DNA of 64,000 nucleotides. Origin: JBGMEA01 sp963674555 (GTDB lineage: Bacteria > Bacillota > Clostridia > Eubacteriales > Anaerofustaceae). The stretch covers positions 1,612,001-1,676,000 of the forward strand of contig OY771429.1 of assembly GCA_963674555.1 (NCBI GenBank), read 5' to 3'. The notes beneath the pieces are model-generated. The model saw nothing but the letters and a program-made list of their open reading frames with translations, was not told where the DNA came from and made no database searches. Positions within the stretch are counted from its first letter, which is position 1. Each line of letters begins with the position of its first letter. The position numbers were made by a program, and so were the translations under genes. Shown one piece after another: positions 8,613 through 16,851 of this stretch.

Positions 8613-8640
8613 GAAGACGGGTAAAACCGTCTTTTTTCTT
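8613..8640 (+). terminator. Terminator after lipoprotein gene
   Basis: Hairpin AAGACGG-GTAAAA-CCGTCTT followed by a T-run. Confidence 0.85.
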
Positions 8641-8722
8641 TTGTTAAAGGCGTTTTAGATTGACAGCGGTTAATCTATAGGACTATACTGTGGTAAAGAA
8701 GTTTGGATAGGAGACAGGGGAA

Positions 8723-9586
8723 TTGAAATTTGTAAACTATCGATTGGACGGAGAAGTAAGAACAGGTATACAAACGAAAGATGGCATAGCGGACATCATT
8801 GAAAACGCGGTACATTACAATATGGATGTTCCGACCACCATGCCGAAGATCATCCGAGCAGGACGTCCGGGACTGGAACGATTGGCGATCTTGGAGAGTT
8901 ACGATCTGATCACGATGTCGGAAGATATGATCGACTATGAACCGTGTATCAGCGATCCCGAAAAGATCTTATGTGTGGGACTGAATTACAAAGCGCACAT
9001 CGAAGAAGCGAAAGAGGATCTGCCCGACAAGCCGATCTTATTCGGAAAGTTCAACAACGCGTTGGCCGCGCATAAGGACAAAGTTGCTTTGCCTTTGGTG
9101 ACGCAGCAGATGGATTACGAAGCGGAATTGGTCATCGTGATCGGCAGGGAAGCCAAGAACGTTTCCAAAAAAGAAGCGCTCTCTTATGTGTTCGGCTATA
9201 CATGCGGTAATGATTTCAGCGCGCGCGACCTGCAATTCATCAGCGGTCAATGGCTCATCGGAAAGAACTGCGACAACTTCGCACCGATCGGACCGTGTAT
9301 CGTCACGGAAGATTCCATCGATGTGTCATCGCTTGCGATCAAATCTAAAGTGAACGGCGATATCCGTCAACTTTCGGATACGAGTTATATGATATTCGAT
9401 TGCGCGGAGATCATCAGTTACGCATCGAGGCATATGACACTGAAACCGGGGGACTTGATCTTTACGGGCACACCGAGCGGTGTGATCATCGGTTATCCAG
9501 AAGATGAACGCGTTTGGTTGAAGCCCGGCGATGTCGTTGAAGTCACGATAGAAGGCATCGGCACTTTGGTCAATACGATCGTGTAA
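8723..9586 (+). CDS. Fumarylacetoacetate hydrolase family protein
   Basis: This 287-residue protein starts with TTG 8723 after GGAGACAGGGG; no better in-frame start exists and KFVNYRLDGEVRTG is the usual N-terminus. The catalytic FAH fold shows at GLNYKAHIEEAKEDLPDKP, then MDYEAELVIVIGREAKNVS with the metal-binding glutamates, GNDFSARDLQ, and GDLIFTGTPSGV. Family members cleave C-C bonds or decarboxylate/isomerise 2-oxo acids such as oxaloacetate, acylpyruvates and hydroxymuconates, using Mg2+ or Mn2+ in the cytoplasm. The exact substrate is not decidable. It stands alone between unrelated genes. Confidence 0.92.
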   Translation: MKFVNYRLDGEVRTGIQTKDGIADIIENAVHYNMDVPTTMPKIIRAGRPGLERLAILESYDLITMSEDMIDYEPCISDPEKILCVGLNYKAHIEEAKEDLPDKPILFGKFNNALAAHKDKVALPLVTQQMDYEAELVIVIGREAKNVSKKEALSYVFGYTCGNDFSARDLQFISGQWLIGKNCDNFAPIGPCIVTEDSIDVSSLAIKSKVNGDIRQLSDTSYMIFDCAEIISYASRHMTLKPGDLIFTGTPSGVIIGYPEDERVWLKPGDVVEVTIEGIGTLVNTIV

Positions 9587-9618
9587 CAATTAATATGCAA
9601 TGTAACGGGGATGAAGAA

Positions 9619-10278
9619 ATGAAAGAAGAAGTCATTAAAAATATTAGAACAACAAATGTTAAAAGCTTGATTTTATGTGTGCTTTTCAGCATGATCCCGA
9701 ATGTTATTGCAATATCCTGGCTATTCGGTGCGCTGGATTCCGCATTTGTATCTGGGATTTTTCAGGTACTTGGAGAACCTTCGAGATTCGTGCTTATTGT
9801 ATTTGCGTTGTTGGCGGTTTTTTTGGACTTTGTGATGATTAAACTGATTTACCTTATAAAAAATCCTTTGGCAAGCAAGCTGTTCAGACGATACGGTAAT
9901 ATAGATGAAGTTGCTGCGATATTTGATGAGATCGAAGCAACAAAAACATATGAAGATAAGCATATCATCATGTCAGAAAACTATATCGTACACAAGAAGA
10001 AATATCAACAATTGGTTGCTTTTGATGATATCTTATCAGTATATAAACATGTCCAAAAAGTTAAAAAAGCCGTTATTTTCTATTCGATCGTTGTAGTGGA
10101 TAAATACAATATTAGATTCGGGTTTGAATATCCATTAGATCAAGAAGATAAAGTGGATGAATTGATCGAAGTCATCGGTATGAAAAGTAAGAATGCGAAA
10201 GTGGGTCATACGGATGAAGCATCGGAGCACATCAAAAGCAATGCACAGAAATTGCCACCGAAAGAAAACAATATGTAA
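9619..10278 (+). CDS. Hypothetical membrane protein
   Basis: This 219-residue protein starts MKEEVIKNIRTTNVKS at ATG 9619, placed 8 bp after ACGGGGA. Two hydrophobic segments (about residues 18-40 and 55-80) are followed by a cytoplasmic region with EDKHIIMSENYIVHKKKYQQLVAFDDI, which resembles the PH-like/YdbT-style readout of small membrane proteins. The C-terminal tail is Lys/Glu-rich. Function unknown; co-transcription with the FAH gene is possible (32-bp gap, no terminator). Confidence 0.75.
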   Translation: MKEEVIKNIRTTNVKSLILCVLFSMIPNVIAISWLFGALDSAFVSGIFQVLGEPSRFVLIVFALLAVFLDFVMIKLIYLIKNPLASKLFRRYGNIDEVAAIFDEIEATKTYEDKHIIMSENYIVHKKKYQQLVAFDDILSVYKHVQKVKKAVIFYSIVVVDKYNIRFGFEYPLDQEDKVDELIEVIGMKSKNAKVGHTDEASEHIKSNAQKLPPKENNM

Positions 10279-10308
10279 TTGTTGCTTTTAAGCATGCGTT
10301 GCATTTCA

Positions 10309-10416
10309 TCATAGTTTGTCACCTACACTTTTGTTAAGCTGATAAAAGAGAATACATATCAAGAAGACTGCCGATTCGGCGGTCTTATTTGTTTTAAGTA
10401 AAAAAAGGAGAAAATT
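10309..10416 (+). promoter_or_regulatory. Leader B of dispersed phage cassettes
   Basis: The box TCATAGTTTGTCA is followed after 13 bp by TAAGCT. A terminator-like hairpin AAGACTGCC/GGCGGTCTT then ends in TATTTG, and the ribosome site AAGGAG follows. The hairpin has nearly the same stem as the one in leader C (AAGACCGCC/GGCAGTCTT), and the promoter box matches leaders A and C. Confidence 0.55.
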
Positions 10417-11616
10417 ATGTTCGAGAAGAATAGTAATACAGCAGGACTTCGAAAGAGGACGACTGACCCAGACGAAAACAAAACGTGGGATGTCGCAAAG
10501 AAGCTCGGCGTAGCGCAGGAGTTGAACCTTGCGAGTGAAGATGTGAGAAGAGACTTCGCTAATGGCGTGAAGAACGCGTCGAATGTCGTAAAATTTAAAA
10601 ACCTCGATACCGATCATCCCGATGTTTTAAAGTATACGGAAGCGCTGATCAAGAAAAGCCTAGCCGAACCGATACAAGACGAAACACCGTGGGTGCAGGC
10701 GATGGAAGATGCAAAGACAGCATTATCAAACAGTAAGGCGAAAGTGTATCAGAGTCCGTCGCTTGTAAGTTATCTTAAGTTGCGGCAGTCATCCGATCAT
10801 AGAATCGACGATATCAGATATCGCACACAGCCTGCGAATGAAAGTCAAAATGAACTGTCACAACTTGTTCAAGAAAAGGCAGATATTCATAAGAAATATC
10901 CAAAAGATTATTCATTGGAGCCGAGACTTGATAAAGAACCTTATTCCGGATCGGAACCGTCTGAGTTTGATGAACTTCATAAAGAGAAAATAGCGTTAAA
11001 CCAATATGTAAATGATTACGATATGATCCAAGAACAAGAACCAAAATCGGATAAAGACCCTTATGCCGATTATCTGAAGGCAACGCAATTGTCGGATGTC
11101 AATAAAGGATATGTGTATTATGATATTACGGAGTCATCTCCGAAATACACATGGGTCGATATCGCAGGTAAGTTTTCATTAGCAGGGTATGATCTATCCT
11201 CGGCATTGTTGATGCATTCATTGCAAAACGATCCGAGTGATCTATATTTCGGGGACGATTCTGAAGTTGTTCAAATGATACAGGCAGACGAGAACTTTTT
11301 ATCTTATCTGGATGAAGTCATGGATGAACACAAGGGAGAACATGAATTCACTGTGGATATGGGAGGATTTGTTTTCAACGAAAATGATTTGTTCTTTTCA
11401 ATTCATGGTGTCACGGGAGGACAATCAACAGTTACGGGAATATTACAGGATGATGGGACATATTCGTTACAATTTCGAATCGTTGATACTTATGATTATG
11501 AAAATAAACCTGGCGGAATCGTACAAAAAGTTGCAAATGCGGCTGCTGATGCACAAGAAAAGGGTGTGATCATTCCGTTTAAGATCTTAATTGAATTTAA
11601 TATGGATGAAGTTTAG
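10417..11616 (+). CDS. Hypothetical protein in phage-type cassette (399 residues)
   Basis: This cytoplasmic-type protein has no signal or membrane segment. The N-terminal third is charged and helical (TWDVAKKLGVAQELNLASEDV). The middle (about residues 140-225) is low-complexity, rich in Lys, Asp, Glu and Pro. The C-terminal 170 residues form a globular domain with YTWVDIAGKFSLAGYDLSSA, LLMHSLQNDPSDLYFG and a beta-rich end. This layout suggests a linker plus an enzymatic or toxin-like C-terminal domain, but I cannot name a family. It shares its leader type with terS-terL and the portal gene, so it may belong with the same packaging or virion set. That link is inference. Confidence 0.75.
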   Translation: MFEKNSNTAGLRKRTTDPDENKTWDVAKKLGVAQELNLASEDVRRDFANGVKNASNVVKFKNLDTDHPDVLKYTEALIKKSLAEPIQDETPWVQAMEDAKTALSNSKAKVYQSPSLVSYLKLRQSSDHRIDDIRYRTQPANESQNELSQLVQEKADIHKKYPKDYSLEPRLDKEPYSGSEPSEFDELHKEKIALNQYVNDYDMIQEQEPKSDKDPYADYLKATQLSDVNKGYVYYDITESSPKYTWVDIAGKFSLAGYDLSSALLMHSLQNDPSDLYFGDDSEVVQMIQADENFLSYLDEVMDEHKGEHEFTVDMGGFVFNENDLFFSIHGVTGGQSTVTGILQDDGTYSLQFRIVDTYDYENKPGGIVQKVANAAADAQEKGVIIPFKILIEFNMDEV

Positions 11617-11670
11617 ATGTTAAGCTATCAGTTATACTATTGTCGTATAGATTATAATTGGATTAATGAG

Positions 11671-11698
11671 TTGTTAGTAAAGTTCAATATGATAAAAT
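11671..11698 (+). promoter_or_regulatory. Promoter of gene at 11715
   Basis: TTGTTA-16 bp-TAAAAT. A near-identical promoter (TTGTTA-16 bp-TAAAAT) precedes the gene at 12419, which indicates duplication including the promoter. Confidence 0.6.
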
Positions 11699-11714
11699 AA
11701 GTTAGAGGTGGGTT

Positions 11715-12263
11715 ATGGAAAAAAAGACAGTATCCAGAAAGTTGTATATCATTACGGTAATCGTGCTCTTGATTTCTGCGGGATATTTAGGGATAGGATG
11801 GCGTAAAAGCACGCATGATGAACGTTCTTATGCGACTACGTATGATATGATTGAATCCACATTTAATATTACTTTGCCGGAGGATGTCGCAACGATTCAA
11901 TCGGAAAATACGCGAGGTTGGTTTGGAGATGGAAAAACGCTCGATGTTATTGTGATACCTGACGCAGATATGTCTACATTCAAAGAACAAATTGAACAAT
12001 TAGGTTGGATCGAATATTCGTCTGATATGTATAATTCTTTGGCAGAGGAGTATTTTCTTTGGGGATATAGAGATAATGCAGATGTTTCGTTCGATACTTT
12101 TATGCACGGTTATCTGATCATTATTGGGGGCGGTGAAAACTCTGAAGAAGAAAAGGCAGAATTTATCGATTCGAAAGGTAATAATATTAGCACTGTGGAT
12201 GAAGCTTTATTATTTTATAACGATATTACAGGTAGATTTTATTTCTTCACAATCTCATGGTAA
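11715..12263 (+). CDS. Membrane-anchored hypothetical protein
   Basis: This 182-residue protein has one N-terminal membrane segment (about residues 11-27) and an extracytoplasmic domain. Recognisable pieces are TYDMIESTFNITLPEDVATIQ and NTRGWFGDGKTLDVIVIPD. The C-terminus has STVDEALLFYNDITGRFYFF. The domain pattern (N-terminal anchor, RGWFGDG motif) parallels RGWLGQG in the next gene, so they appear to be distant relatives. Ribosome site GAGGTGGG. Function unknown. Confidence 0.8.
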   Translation: MEKKTVSRKLYIITVIVLLISAGYLGIGWRKSTHDERSYATTYDMIESTFNITLPEDVATIQSENTRGWFGDGKTLDVIVIPDADMSTFKEQIEQLGWIEYSSDMYNSLAEEYFLWGYRDNADVSFDTFMHGYLIIIGGGENSEEEKAEFIDSKGNNISTVDEALLFYNDITGRFYFFTISW

Positions 12264-12302
12264 TAAGTTGATTGTAAATAAACTTTTTAAATGAATATCT
12301 TT

Positions 12303-12327
12303 AAGAGGCGAAAGCCTCTTTTTTATT
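12303..12327 (+). terminator. Terminator after gene at 11715
   Basis: AAGAGGC-GAAA-GCCTCTTTTTT hairpin and T-run. Confidence 0.85.
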
Positions 12328-12373
12328 TGAATTTAAAGGGAAAAAAGAAGATACAGCGAAATGTATAATAGGA

Positions 12374-12401
12374 TTGTTAATCGAGTTTGATATGATAAAA
12401 T
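12374..12401 (+). promoter_or_regulatory. Promoter of gene at 12419
   Basis: TTGTTA-16 bp-TAAAAT, matching the promoter at 11671-11698 in spacing and most positions. Confidence 0.6.
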
Positions 12402-12418
12402 AGGCATGAGGTGGGAAT

Positions 12419-12946
12419 ATGAATAAGAGATTTTCGAAAGCACCAAAATGGCTGATCGCTGGGGTAATTACGATCATTCTCGCTTGTATGATCGGTGCTG
12501 GTATCTTCTTTTTCGGTAACTTGTATCGTGCTCAAAACCCGGAAGTGCCGACTGAATCATTTATTGAGTGGGTCAACCAATTTGAAGCAGTACCCAATCT
12601 TGGAAATGCAGAGTTGATTTCACAAGGCTATGATCGAGGATGGCTTGGACAAGGCAATGAGACACGAGCAAGTTTTGGATATTATTGGTTATTGAAGACT
12701 GATCTTTCCGAAACGGAATTGATGGCATATTATCAAGCCTATGTAGATAAAGCCAATGAGGAAACGATCGGTATCGAAACGATACTTGAAGTACAATCGA
12801 TAGAAAATACAGAGACATATCCTTTATTATACGAGCTTGATCCTTTGAACGATGCACTTGATGAATTGACTGACAAGGAGATCGAAGAAAGTCAATATTA
12901 TGTAGTATATGCATATAAATGCGGACGATGGGAAGATATAAATTAA
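12419..12946 (+). CDS. Membrane-anchored hypothetical protein
   Basis: This 175-residue protein begins MNKRFSKAPKW with a single membrane segment at about residues 12-32 and an extracytoplasmic domain. Motifs include ESFIEWVNQFEAVPNLG, YDRGWLGQG, SFGYYWLLKTDLSETELMAYYQAYV and a C-terminal YYVVYAYKCGRWEDIN. Ribosome site GAGGTGGG. The gene is followed by only half of an AGAGGC-type terminator, because a deletion has joined it to the next paralogue (see the pseudogene entry). Confidence 0.8.
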   Translation: MNKRFSKAPKWLIAGVITIILACMIGAGIFFFGNLYRAQNPEVPTESFIEWVNQFEAVPNLGNAELISQGYDRGWLGQGNETRASFGYYWLLKTDLSETELMAYYQAYVDKANEETIGIETILEVQSIENTETYPLLYELDPLNDALDELTDKEIEESQYYVVYAYKCGRWEDIN

Positions 12947-12959
12947 AAGAGGCGAAAGC

Positions 12960-13433
12960 AATAAGAAAATCAGTAAACCGTTAGTTATTTTTTTATCCAT
13001 CATACTTGCGACAGCATTATTGATTATCCATCTCTCGGGTATATGGAGAGGTAACAGTTTTCAAGCATGGCAAGAGCAATTTGATATGCTTGAACCGCCG
13101 ACAGAAACGGTTGAGTTATTTACTCAATTCAGTAACAGTGATGTGGTCACAGGCAGTGATGATTCCAGATACTACGGTTATTGCGTATTATTGAAAAGCG
13201 ATCTGTCGAAAGATGTTTTGCGAGAATATTACGAGCCTTTTACTGAGAACATAAATGAGAATGTTATCGGTAATCCCAATGAGTTATATGTCGTGAAATT
13301 GGATGCTGATGAAAATACACGCGAATATCATTTTAATGATTTGGAACAATATATCGAAAACGAAGTTACTGATGAAAATGATTTATATATCGTTTATATC
13401 ATCAAACCCGGGCGTGTGACTTTTATTAATTGA
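12960..13433 (+). pseudogene. Start-less paralogue of gene at 12419
   Basis: The frame is open from just after the previous stop and reads NKKISKPLVIFLSIILATALL, which aligns with MNKRFSKAPKW of the upstream paralogue. The ATG, ribosome site and promoter are missing. The bases AAGAGGCGAAAGC before it are the first half of a terminator hairpin identical to that at 12303, so a deletion fused the terminator to codon 2. The rest matches the family (YYGYCVLLKSDLSKDVLREYYEPF, then IVYIIKPGR). The only later start would be TTG 13020 inside the membrane segment. Probably not expressed, or only weakly by read-through. Confidence 0.7.
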
Positions 13434-13436
13434 TTT

Positions 13437-13463
13437 AAAAAGAGGCGGAAGCCTCTTTTTTTA
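13437..13463 (+). terminator. Terminator after start-less paralogue
   Basis: AAAGAGGC-GGAA-GCCTCTTTTTTT. Confidence 0.85.
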
Positions 13464-13493
13464 TTTAACTGCAGGTACTTCTCTTTATCCCGT

Positions 13494-13606
13494 CATGGTT
13501 TGTCACTCGCGCTTTTGCTATACTGTGAATGAAAGAAAATAGGTTTCTTATTCGAAAAGACCGCCTGTACGGCAGTCTTTTTTGTATGGAAAGAAAGGAT
13601 GGGAAC
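13494..13606 (+). promoter_or_regulatory. Leader C of dispersed phage cassettes (portal)
   Basis: CGTCATGGTTTGTCA, 13 bp, TATACT; then a terminator-like hairpin AAGACCGCC/GGCAGTCTT followed by TTTTTTG, then the ribosome site GAAAGGATGGG. The complete terminator in front of the coding sequence implies attenuation or antitermination if the upstream box is the promoter. Confidence 0.6.
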
Positions 13607-13843
13607 ATGGACATTATCACATCGGTATTCGCGCTTGCGGTGATCGTATCCGTGCTGGTTGCGTATAGGCTCGGGTTTAAAGACGGCAGGATGGCAACAC
13701 AGACAGGTGAACTTTCGCAGATCGTTTCGGTCAAGAAAAAAGCAAAGAAATATAAAGAAAGCGACGAAGAGCGCAGGATACGCATTGAACTCGAAAACAT
13801 CGAAAACTACGGGACAGCGGTCCCGCAACAGGAGGTAGAATAA
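13607..13843 (+). CDS. Small membrane protein of portal cassette
   Basis: This 78-residue protein begins MDIITSVFALAVIVSVLVAYRLGFKDG: one N-terminal membrane segment (residues 3-21), then a basic and acidic helical tail with KKKAKKYKESDEERRIRIE. I chose ATG 13607 after GGATGGG over the earlier in-frame ATG 13529, which lies inside the leader. The stop abuts the ATG of the portal gene, so translation is coupled. A one-span small protein ahead of a portal gene could be a head accessory or holin-like factor; this is inference only. Confidence 0.75.
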   Translation: MDIITSVFALAVIVSVLVAYRLGFKDGRMATQTGELSQIVSVKKKAKKYKESDEERRIRIELENIENYGTAVPQQEVE

Positions 13844-15547
13844 ATGAACGGTACACAAGACAGCGGAGCGACCGCGATCTGGCAGGACTACCAAAGGGGG
13901 ATAGACCACTTAGCGAAGAACAATCTGTTCGGGCGGTGCGATGAGAGCTTCCGCTTTTTCAACGGAGACCAATGGCACGGATTAAAGACAGGCGGAGAGC
14001 GTCCGCCGGCGTATAATATCATCCGACCGATCGTGGAATACAAACAAGCGATCGTGGCGCAAAACGGGATGAGCATGCATTATTCGACGATGAATTTCGG
14101 CGAGAAATATCAAGAGAGCATGCGCGTTTGCGAGAAACTCAACAACCATGCGTTCAAAACGTGGGAGCGTTTGAAGCTGGATAAAGTCAGTTGGGAACTC
14201 ATCTCGGACGCGTGCATCGCAGGGGACAGTTTTGTCTATTTCTATCAAGACGAAGACAAGATCGAACTCGACCCGATCGATACGACCAATATCTTTCTTG
14301 CGGACGAGCAGGAGCAAGACATCCAAAGACAGCGCTATATTCTGATCGCGCAACGTTTATTTACCGAGAACGTCAAAGAACAGGCAAGAGTCAACGGAAT
14401 AGCCGAAGATGAACTCTCTGCGATCATGCCCGACGATGAGACGGCGTATCAAATGGGGGATAAAGCGAAACAGGAAGTCGCAAACGCGGACGAAGACGGC
14501 GGCAAGTGTATTTCGATCCTCAAATTATGGAAAGAGGATGGCACCGTGCATATCAGCCGTTCGGTCAAAAACCTTGTTTATCAACCCGATACGGCGATCG
14601 ACGGCATGACCTTATACCCGATCGCGCAGTATACGTGGAACCGCGAAAAGGGCAGCGCGCGCGGCGTGGGAGAAGTTTACGACAAGATACCGAACCAGAT
14701 CGAGATCAACAAGGCGCTTGCCAGACTGCTTGCGGGCGTGAAGCAATACGCGTTTCCGCACATCGTTTACGACAGCTCGATCTTAAGCAAAGACAATGTC
14801 GAGAAACTTTCGATCGTCGGCTCCAACATCGGCGTAAATACGAATAAAATGCAGCGCGTCAGTGATACGATCCAATATATGCAACCTGCGCAGATCAATC
14901 CGCTTGCCAGAGAGATCGTTTATCAAATGGTCTCTCAAACCAGAGAACTCGCAGGGGCGGGGGACGCGGTAACGGGACAGATCAATCCCGAACAAGCCAG
15001 CGGTGCGGCGATCATCGCGGTCAGAGACGTGGCGGCGTTACCGCTCAACGGGCAGGTATCGGCATTCCGTCAATTCGTCGAGGACATCGCGCGCATTTGG
15101 TATGACATGTGGACGGCGTATCATCCGAACGGCATGAAAGTCGTCAGCGAAGAAGAAGGGCAAGACCCCGTGCAAGAGACGATCACAGCCGAAGAGTTGA
15201 AAAACCTTTCGGTCGAAGTGCGCGTGGACGTATCGCCCGACAATCCGTTCAGCAAATTCGCGCAGGAACAGACTTTGCAGAACTTATTCGCGCAGGGCGC
15301 GCTGACATTTGAGGAATACGTTAAGTCACTTGATGATGACGCAGTGGCGCCGAAAGCAAAACTGCAAGATATTTCCGAAGCCCGAAAAGCGCAGGCGCAA
15401 AAGCAAGCAGAGCAGATGTTGCCCGAGATACTAAAACAAATGGAGCAAGGGCAGGGGCAAGAGGCAAGTGATCCCGGTATGGCGCAAGCACAAGGTTTGC
15501 CGAGTGGGCAGGGTGTGCCGCAAGGGGTTGGGGAGATGGTGCAGTAA
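13844..15547 (+). CDS. Phage portal protein
   Basis: This 567-residue protein belongs to the P22-type portal group. It has FRFFNGDQWHGLKTGGERPPAYNIIRPIV near the start, then GDSFVYFYQDEDKIELDPID, and GVGEVYDKIPNQIEINKALARLLAG in the wing/stem region. Later it reads VYQMVSQTRELAGAGDAVTGQINPEQASGAAIIAV, typical of the tail-end helix. The C-terminus is Gln/Gly-rich. Portals form the dodecameric DNA gate that docks TerL. The gene is full length and uninterrupted. It has no neighbouring capsid or protease gene, and a strong terminator follows, so it forms its own operon with the small membrane gene. Confidence 0.9.
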   Translation: MNGTQDSGATAIWQDYQRGIDHLAKNNLFGRCDESFRFFNGDQWHGLKTGGERPPAYNIIRPIVEYKQAIVAQNGMSMHYSTMNFGEKYQESMRVCEKLNNHAFKTWERLKLDKVSWELISDACIAGDSFVYFYQDEDKIELDPIDTTNIFLADEQEQDIQRQRYILIAQRLFTENVKEQARVNGIAEDELSAIMPDDETAYQMGDKAKQEVANADEDGGKCISILKLWKEDGTVHISRSVKNLVYQPDTAIDGMTLYPIAQYTWNREKGSARGVGEVYDKIPNQIEINKALARLLAGVKQYAFPHIVYDSSILSKDNVEKLSIVGSNIGVNTNKMQRVSDTIQYMQPAQINPLAREIVYQMVSQTRELAGAGDAVTGQINPEQASGAAIIAVRDVAALPLNGQVSAFRQFVEDIARIWYDMWTAYHPNGMKVVSEEEGQDPVQETITAEELKNLSVEVRVDVSPDNPFSKFAQEQTLQNLFAQGALTFEEYVKSLDDDAVAPKAKLQDISEARKAQAQKQAEQMLPEILKQMEQGQGQEASDPGMAQAQGLPSGQGVPQGVGEMVQ

Positions 15548-15570
15548 AATAATATAAAATAGAGAAGTAA

Positions 15571-15603
15571 AGAAGAAGCCCCGCGAAAGCGGGGCTTCTT
15601 CTT
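15571..15603 (+). terminator. Terminator after portal gene
   Basis: Strong GC-rich hairpin GAAGCCCCGC-GAAA-GCGGGGCTTC followed by TTCTTT. Confidence 0.9.
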
Positions 15604-15644
15604 TACTTTTACCTATTGGTTGTGTATTTAATATAAGCTTATTA

Positions 15645-16664
15645 CTATTTTGTTGTAAAGTATTTTAGTATGCTATTTGATATTAAAGTCGATACATTTT
15701 TTTCTGCCAATTCGAACATTTTGCGTTCGCTGTTTTTCATTTCTTGATATAGCTTGTTGAAATCATCTTCTTGAGTTATTTCTATAGCTTGTTCAATTTT
15801 ATTTGAAAGATCATTTACTAAGGTAATAAAATGTTCATAATCTTTTTTGTAGAACAACTTACTGTGCGCAATACTATTTCTTAGTTTGCTTATTTTTGTT
15901 ATTTTGTTTTTAAATTCAACGTCTGGTATTTTTTTTGAAAACAGTATGTGCCAATAATTATTACTTTCAGCACAGCTTTGAGTAGACTGTGTATTCGTTT
16001 CAATTTGTGTTGTTATTGGATTTTCGTTGAGTTCGATATTAAATAAAAGTTTTATGATCTTGGAATAGTCTAAAGAATAGAATGCTAATTTCAATCGTTC
16101 AGTTGATTTTTTTGTTTTATTACCTTTAGCCTGTATTATTTCTTTTATATTTATTTTGAAATCTTTATCGGGGATTTGCTCGAAATAGTTTTCACCGTAT
16201 ATGTAAGTAAATATGTTTAACATTAAGAGTCTTAATTTTCTATCAAAATTGCTTAACAGCGGATATGCTTTTTTACAATAGTAGTTTGAAATTGAATCAA
16301 ACGAAGTTATAGTTATACGATTATATCCTAAATCTTCATTAATATAATCATGAATTTTTTCAAGAGCTTCGATACAATTTGATTCTGCGCCTTCAGCGGA
16401 TACGCTTAAATATATTGCCTTCTTTGTTTCTGTTAGCTCAATAAAAATTGACACAGTAGATGAGTTTATTTTTAATTTTCCGGATGCCTGTCTTTTTTCA
16501 GAATAATTATTATTAATAATATTCAACTTAAAATGTTCTGCTATTGGTTTCAAGGGTAGATCGTTAATATTTAGTATCTCTTCACGAGTAAGAAAATGTC
16601 TATTTTCTTGGAGTTTTGTGCTGTTCTGCTGAAGAATATATATATAACTATTTTTTAATTTCAT
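15645..16664 (-). CDS. HEPN-motif protein, AT-rich, possible defence gene
   Basis: This 339-residue protein is rich in Ile, Lys and Asn and its DNA is much more AT-rich than its neighbours, a sign of recent transfer. Near the C-terminus KLRNSIAHSKLFY contains R262-x4-H267, the catalytic motif of HEPN ribonuclease domains, set in a helical region. The N-terminal half has mixed alpha/beta character (SSTVSIFIELTETKKAIYLSVSAEG). HEPN proteins often act as RNases in anti-phage or toxin-antitoxin systems, sometimes with a nucleotidyltransferase partner; none is adjacent here. I cannot name a family. Confidence 0.82.
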   Translation of the reverse strand: MKLKNSYIYILQQNSTKLQENRHFLTREEILNINDLPLKPIAEHFKLNIINNNYSEKRQASGKLKINSSTVSIFIELTETKKAIYLSVSAEGAESNCIEALEKIHDYINEDLGYNRITITSFDSISNYYCKKAYPLLSNFDRKLRLLMLNIFTYIYGENYFEQIPDKDFKINIKEIIQAKGNKTKKSTERLKLAFYSLDYSKIIKLLFNIELNENPITTQIETNTQSTQSCAESNNYWHILFSKKIPDVEFKNKITKISKLRNSIAHSKLFYKKDYEHFITLVNDLSNKIEQAIEITQEDDFNKLYQEMKNSERKMFELAEKNVSTLISNSILKYFTTK

Positions 16665-16729
16665 ATTTTGAGTCCTTCCAAGTCAATATTAGATATATTA
16701 TACTTCCATTCAAAAAACAATGCAACAAC

Positions 16730-16756
16730 AACACCCCGCATCAGCGGGGCTTCTTC
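16730..16756 (+). terminator. GC-rich hairpin upstream of HEPN gene
   Basis: CCCCGC-ATCA-GCGGGG hairpin followed by CTTCTTC. It resembles the hairpins at 15571 and 17450; the T-run is weak. Confidence 0.5.
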
Positions 16757-16778
16757 ATAACACATAACACTCTCGCTG

Positions 16779-16807
16779 TTGCAAACGAAGTGGTTTTCAC
16801 CTATAAT
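16779..16807 (+). promoter_or_regulatory. Promoter of gene at 16852
   Basis: TTGCAA-17 bp-TATAAT. The related genes at 19682 and 20349 have the same arrangement (TTGTAA-17-TATAAT and TTGCCA-17-TATAAT). Confidence 0.75.
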
Positions 16808-16851
16808 AAAAGCGAATCAATATTGTGTTGAATGGTGTGGGGGAGACAGAA

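Noticed and set aside
13020..13022. TTG 13020 as a real start of the third paralogue
   Set aside because: It falls within the membrane segment, has no ribosome site and cuts off the conserved N-terminus.
3285..15603. A complete prophage
   Set aside because: No integrase, capsid, tail or lysis genes are found, and host genes separate the modules.
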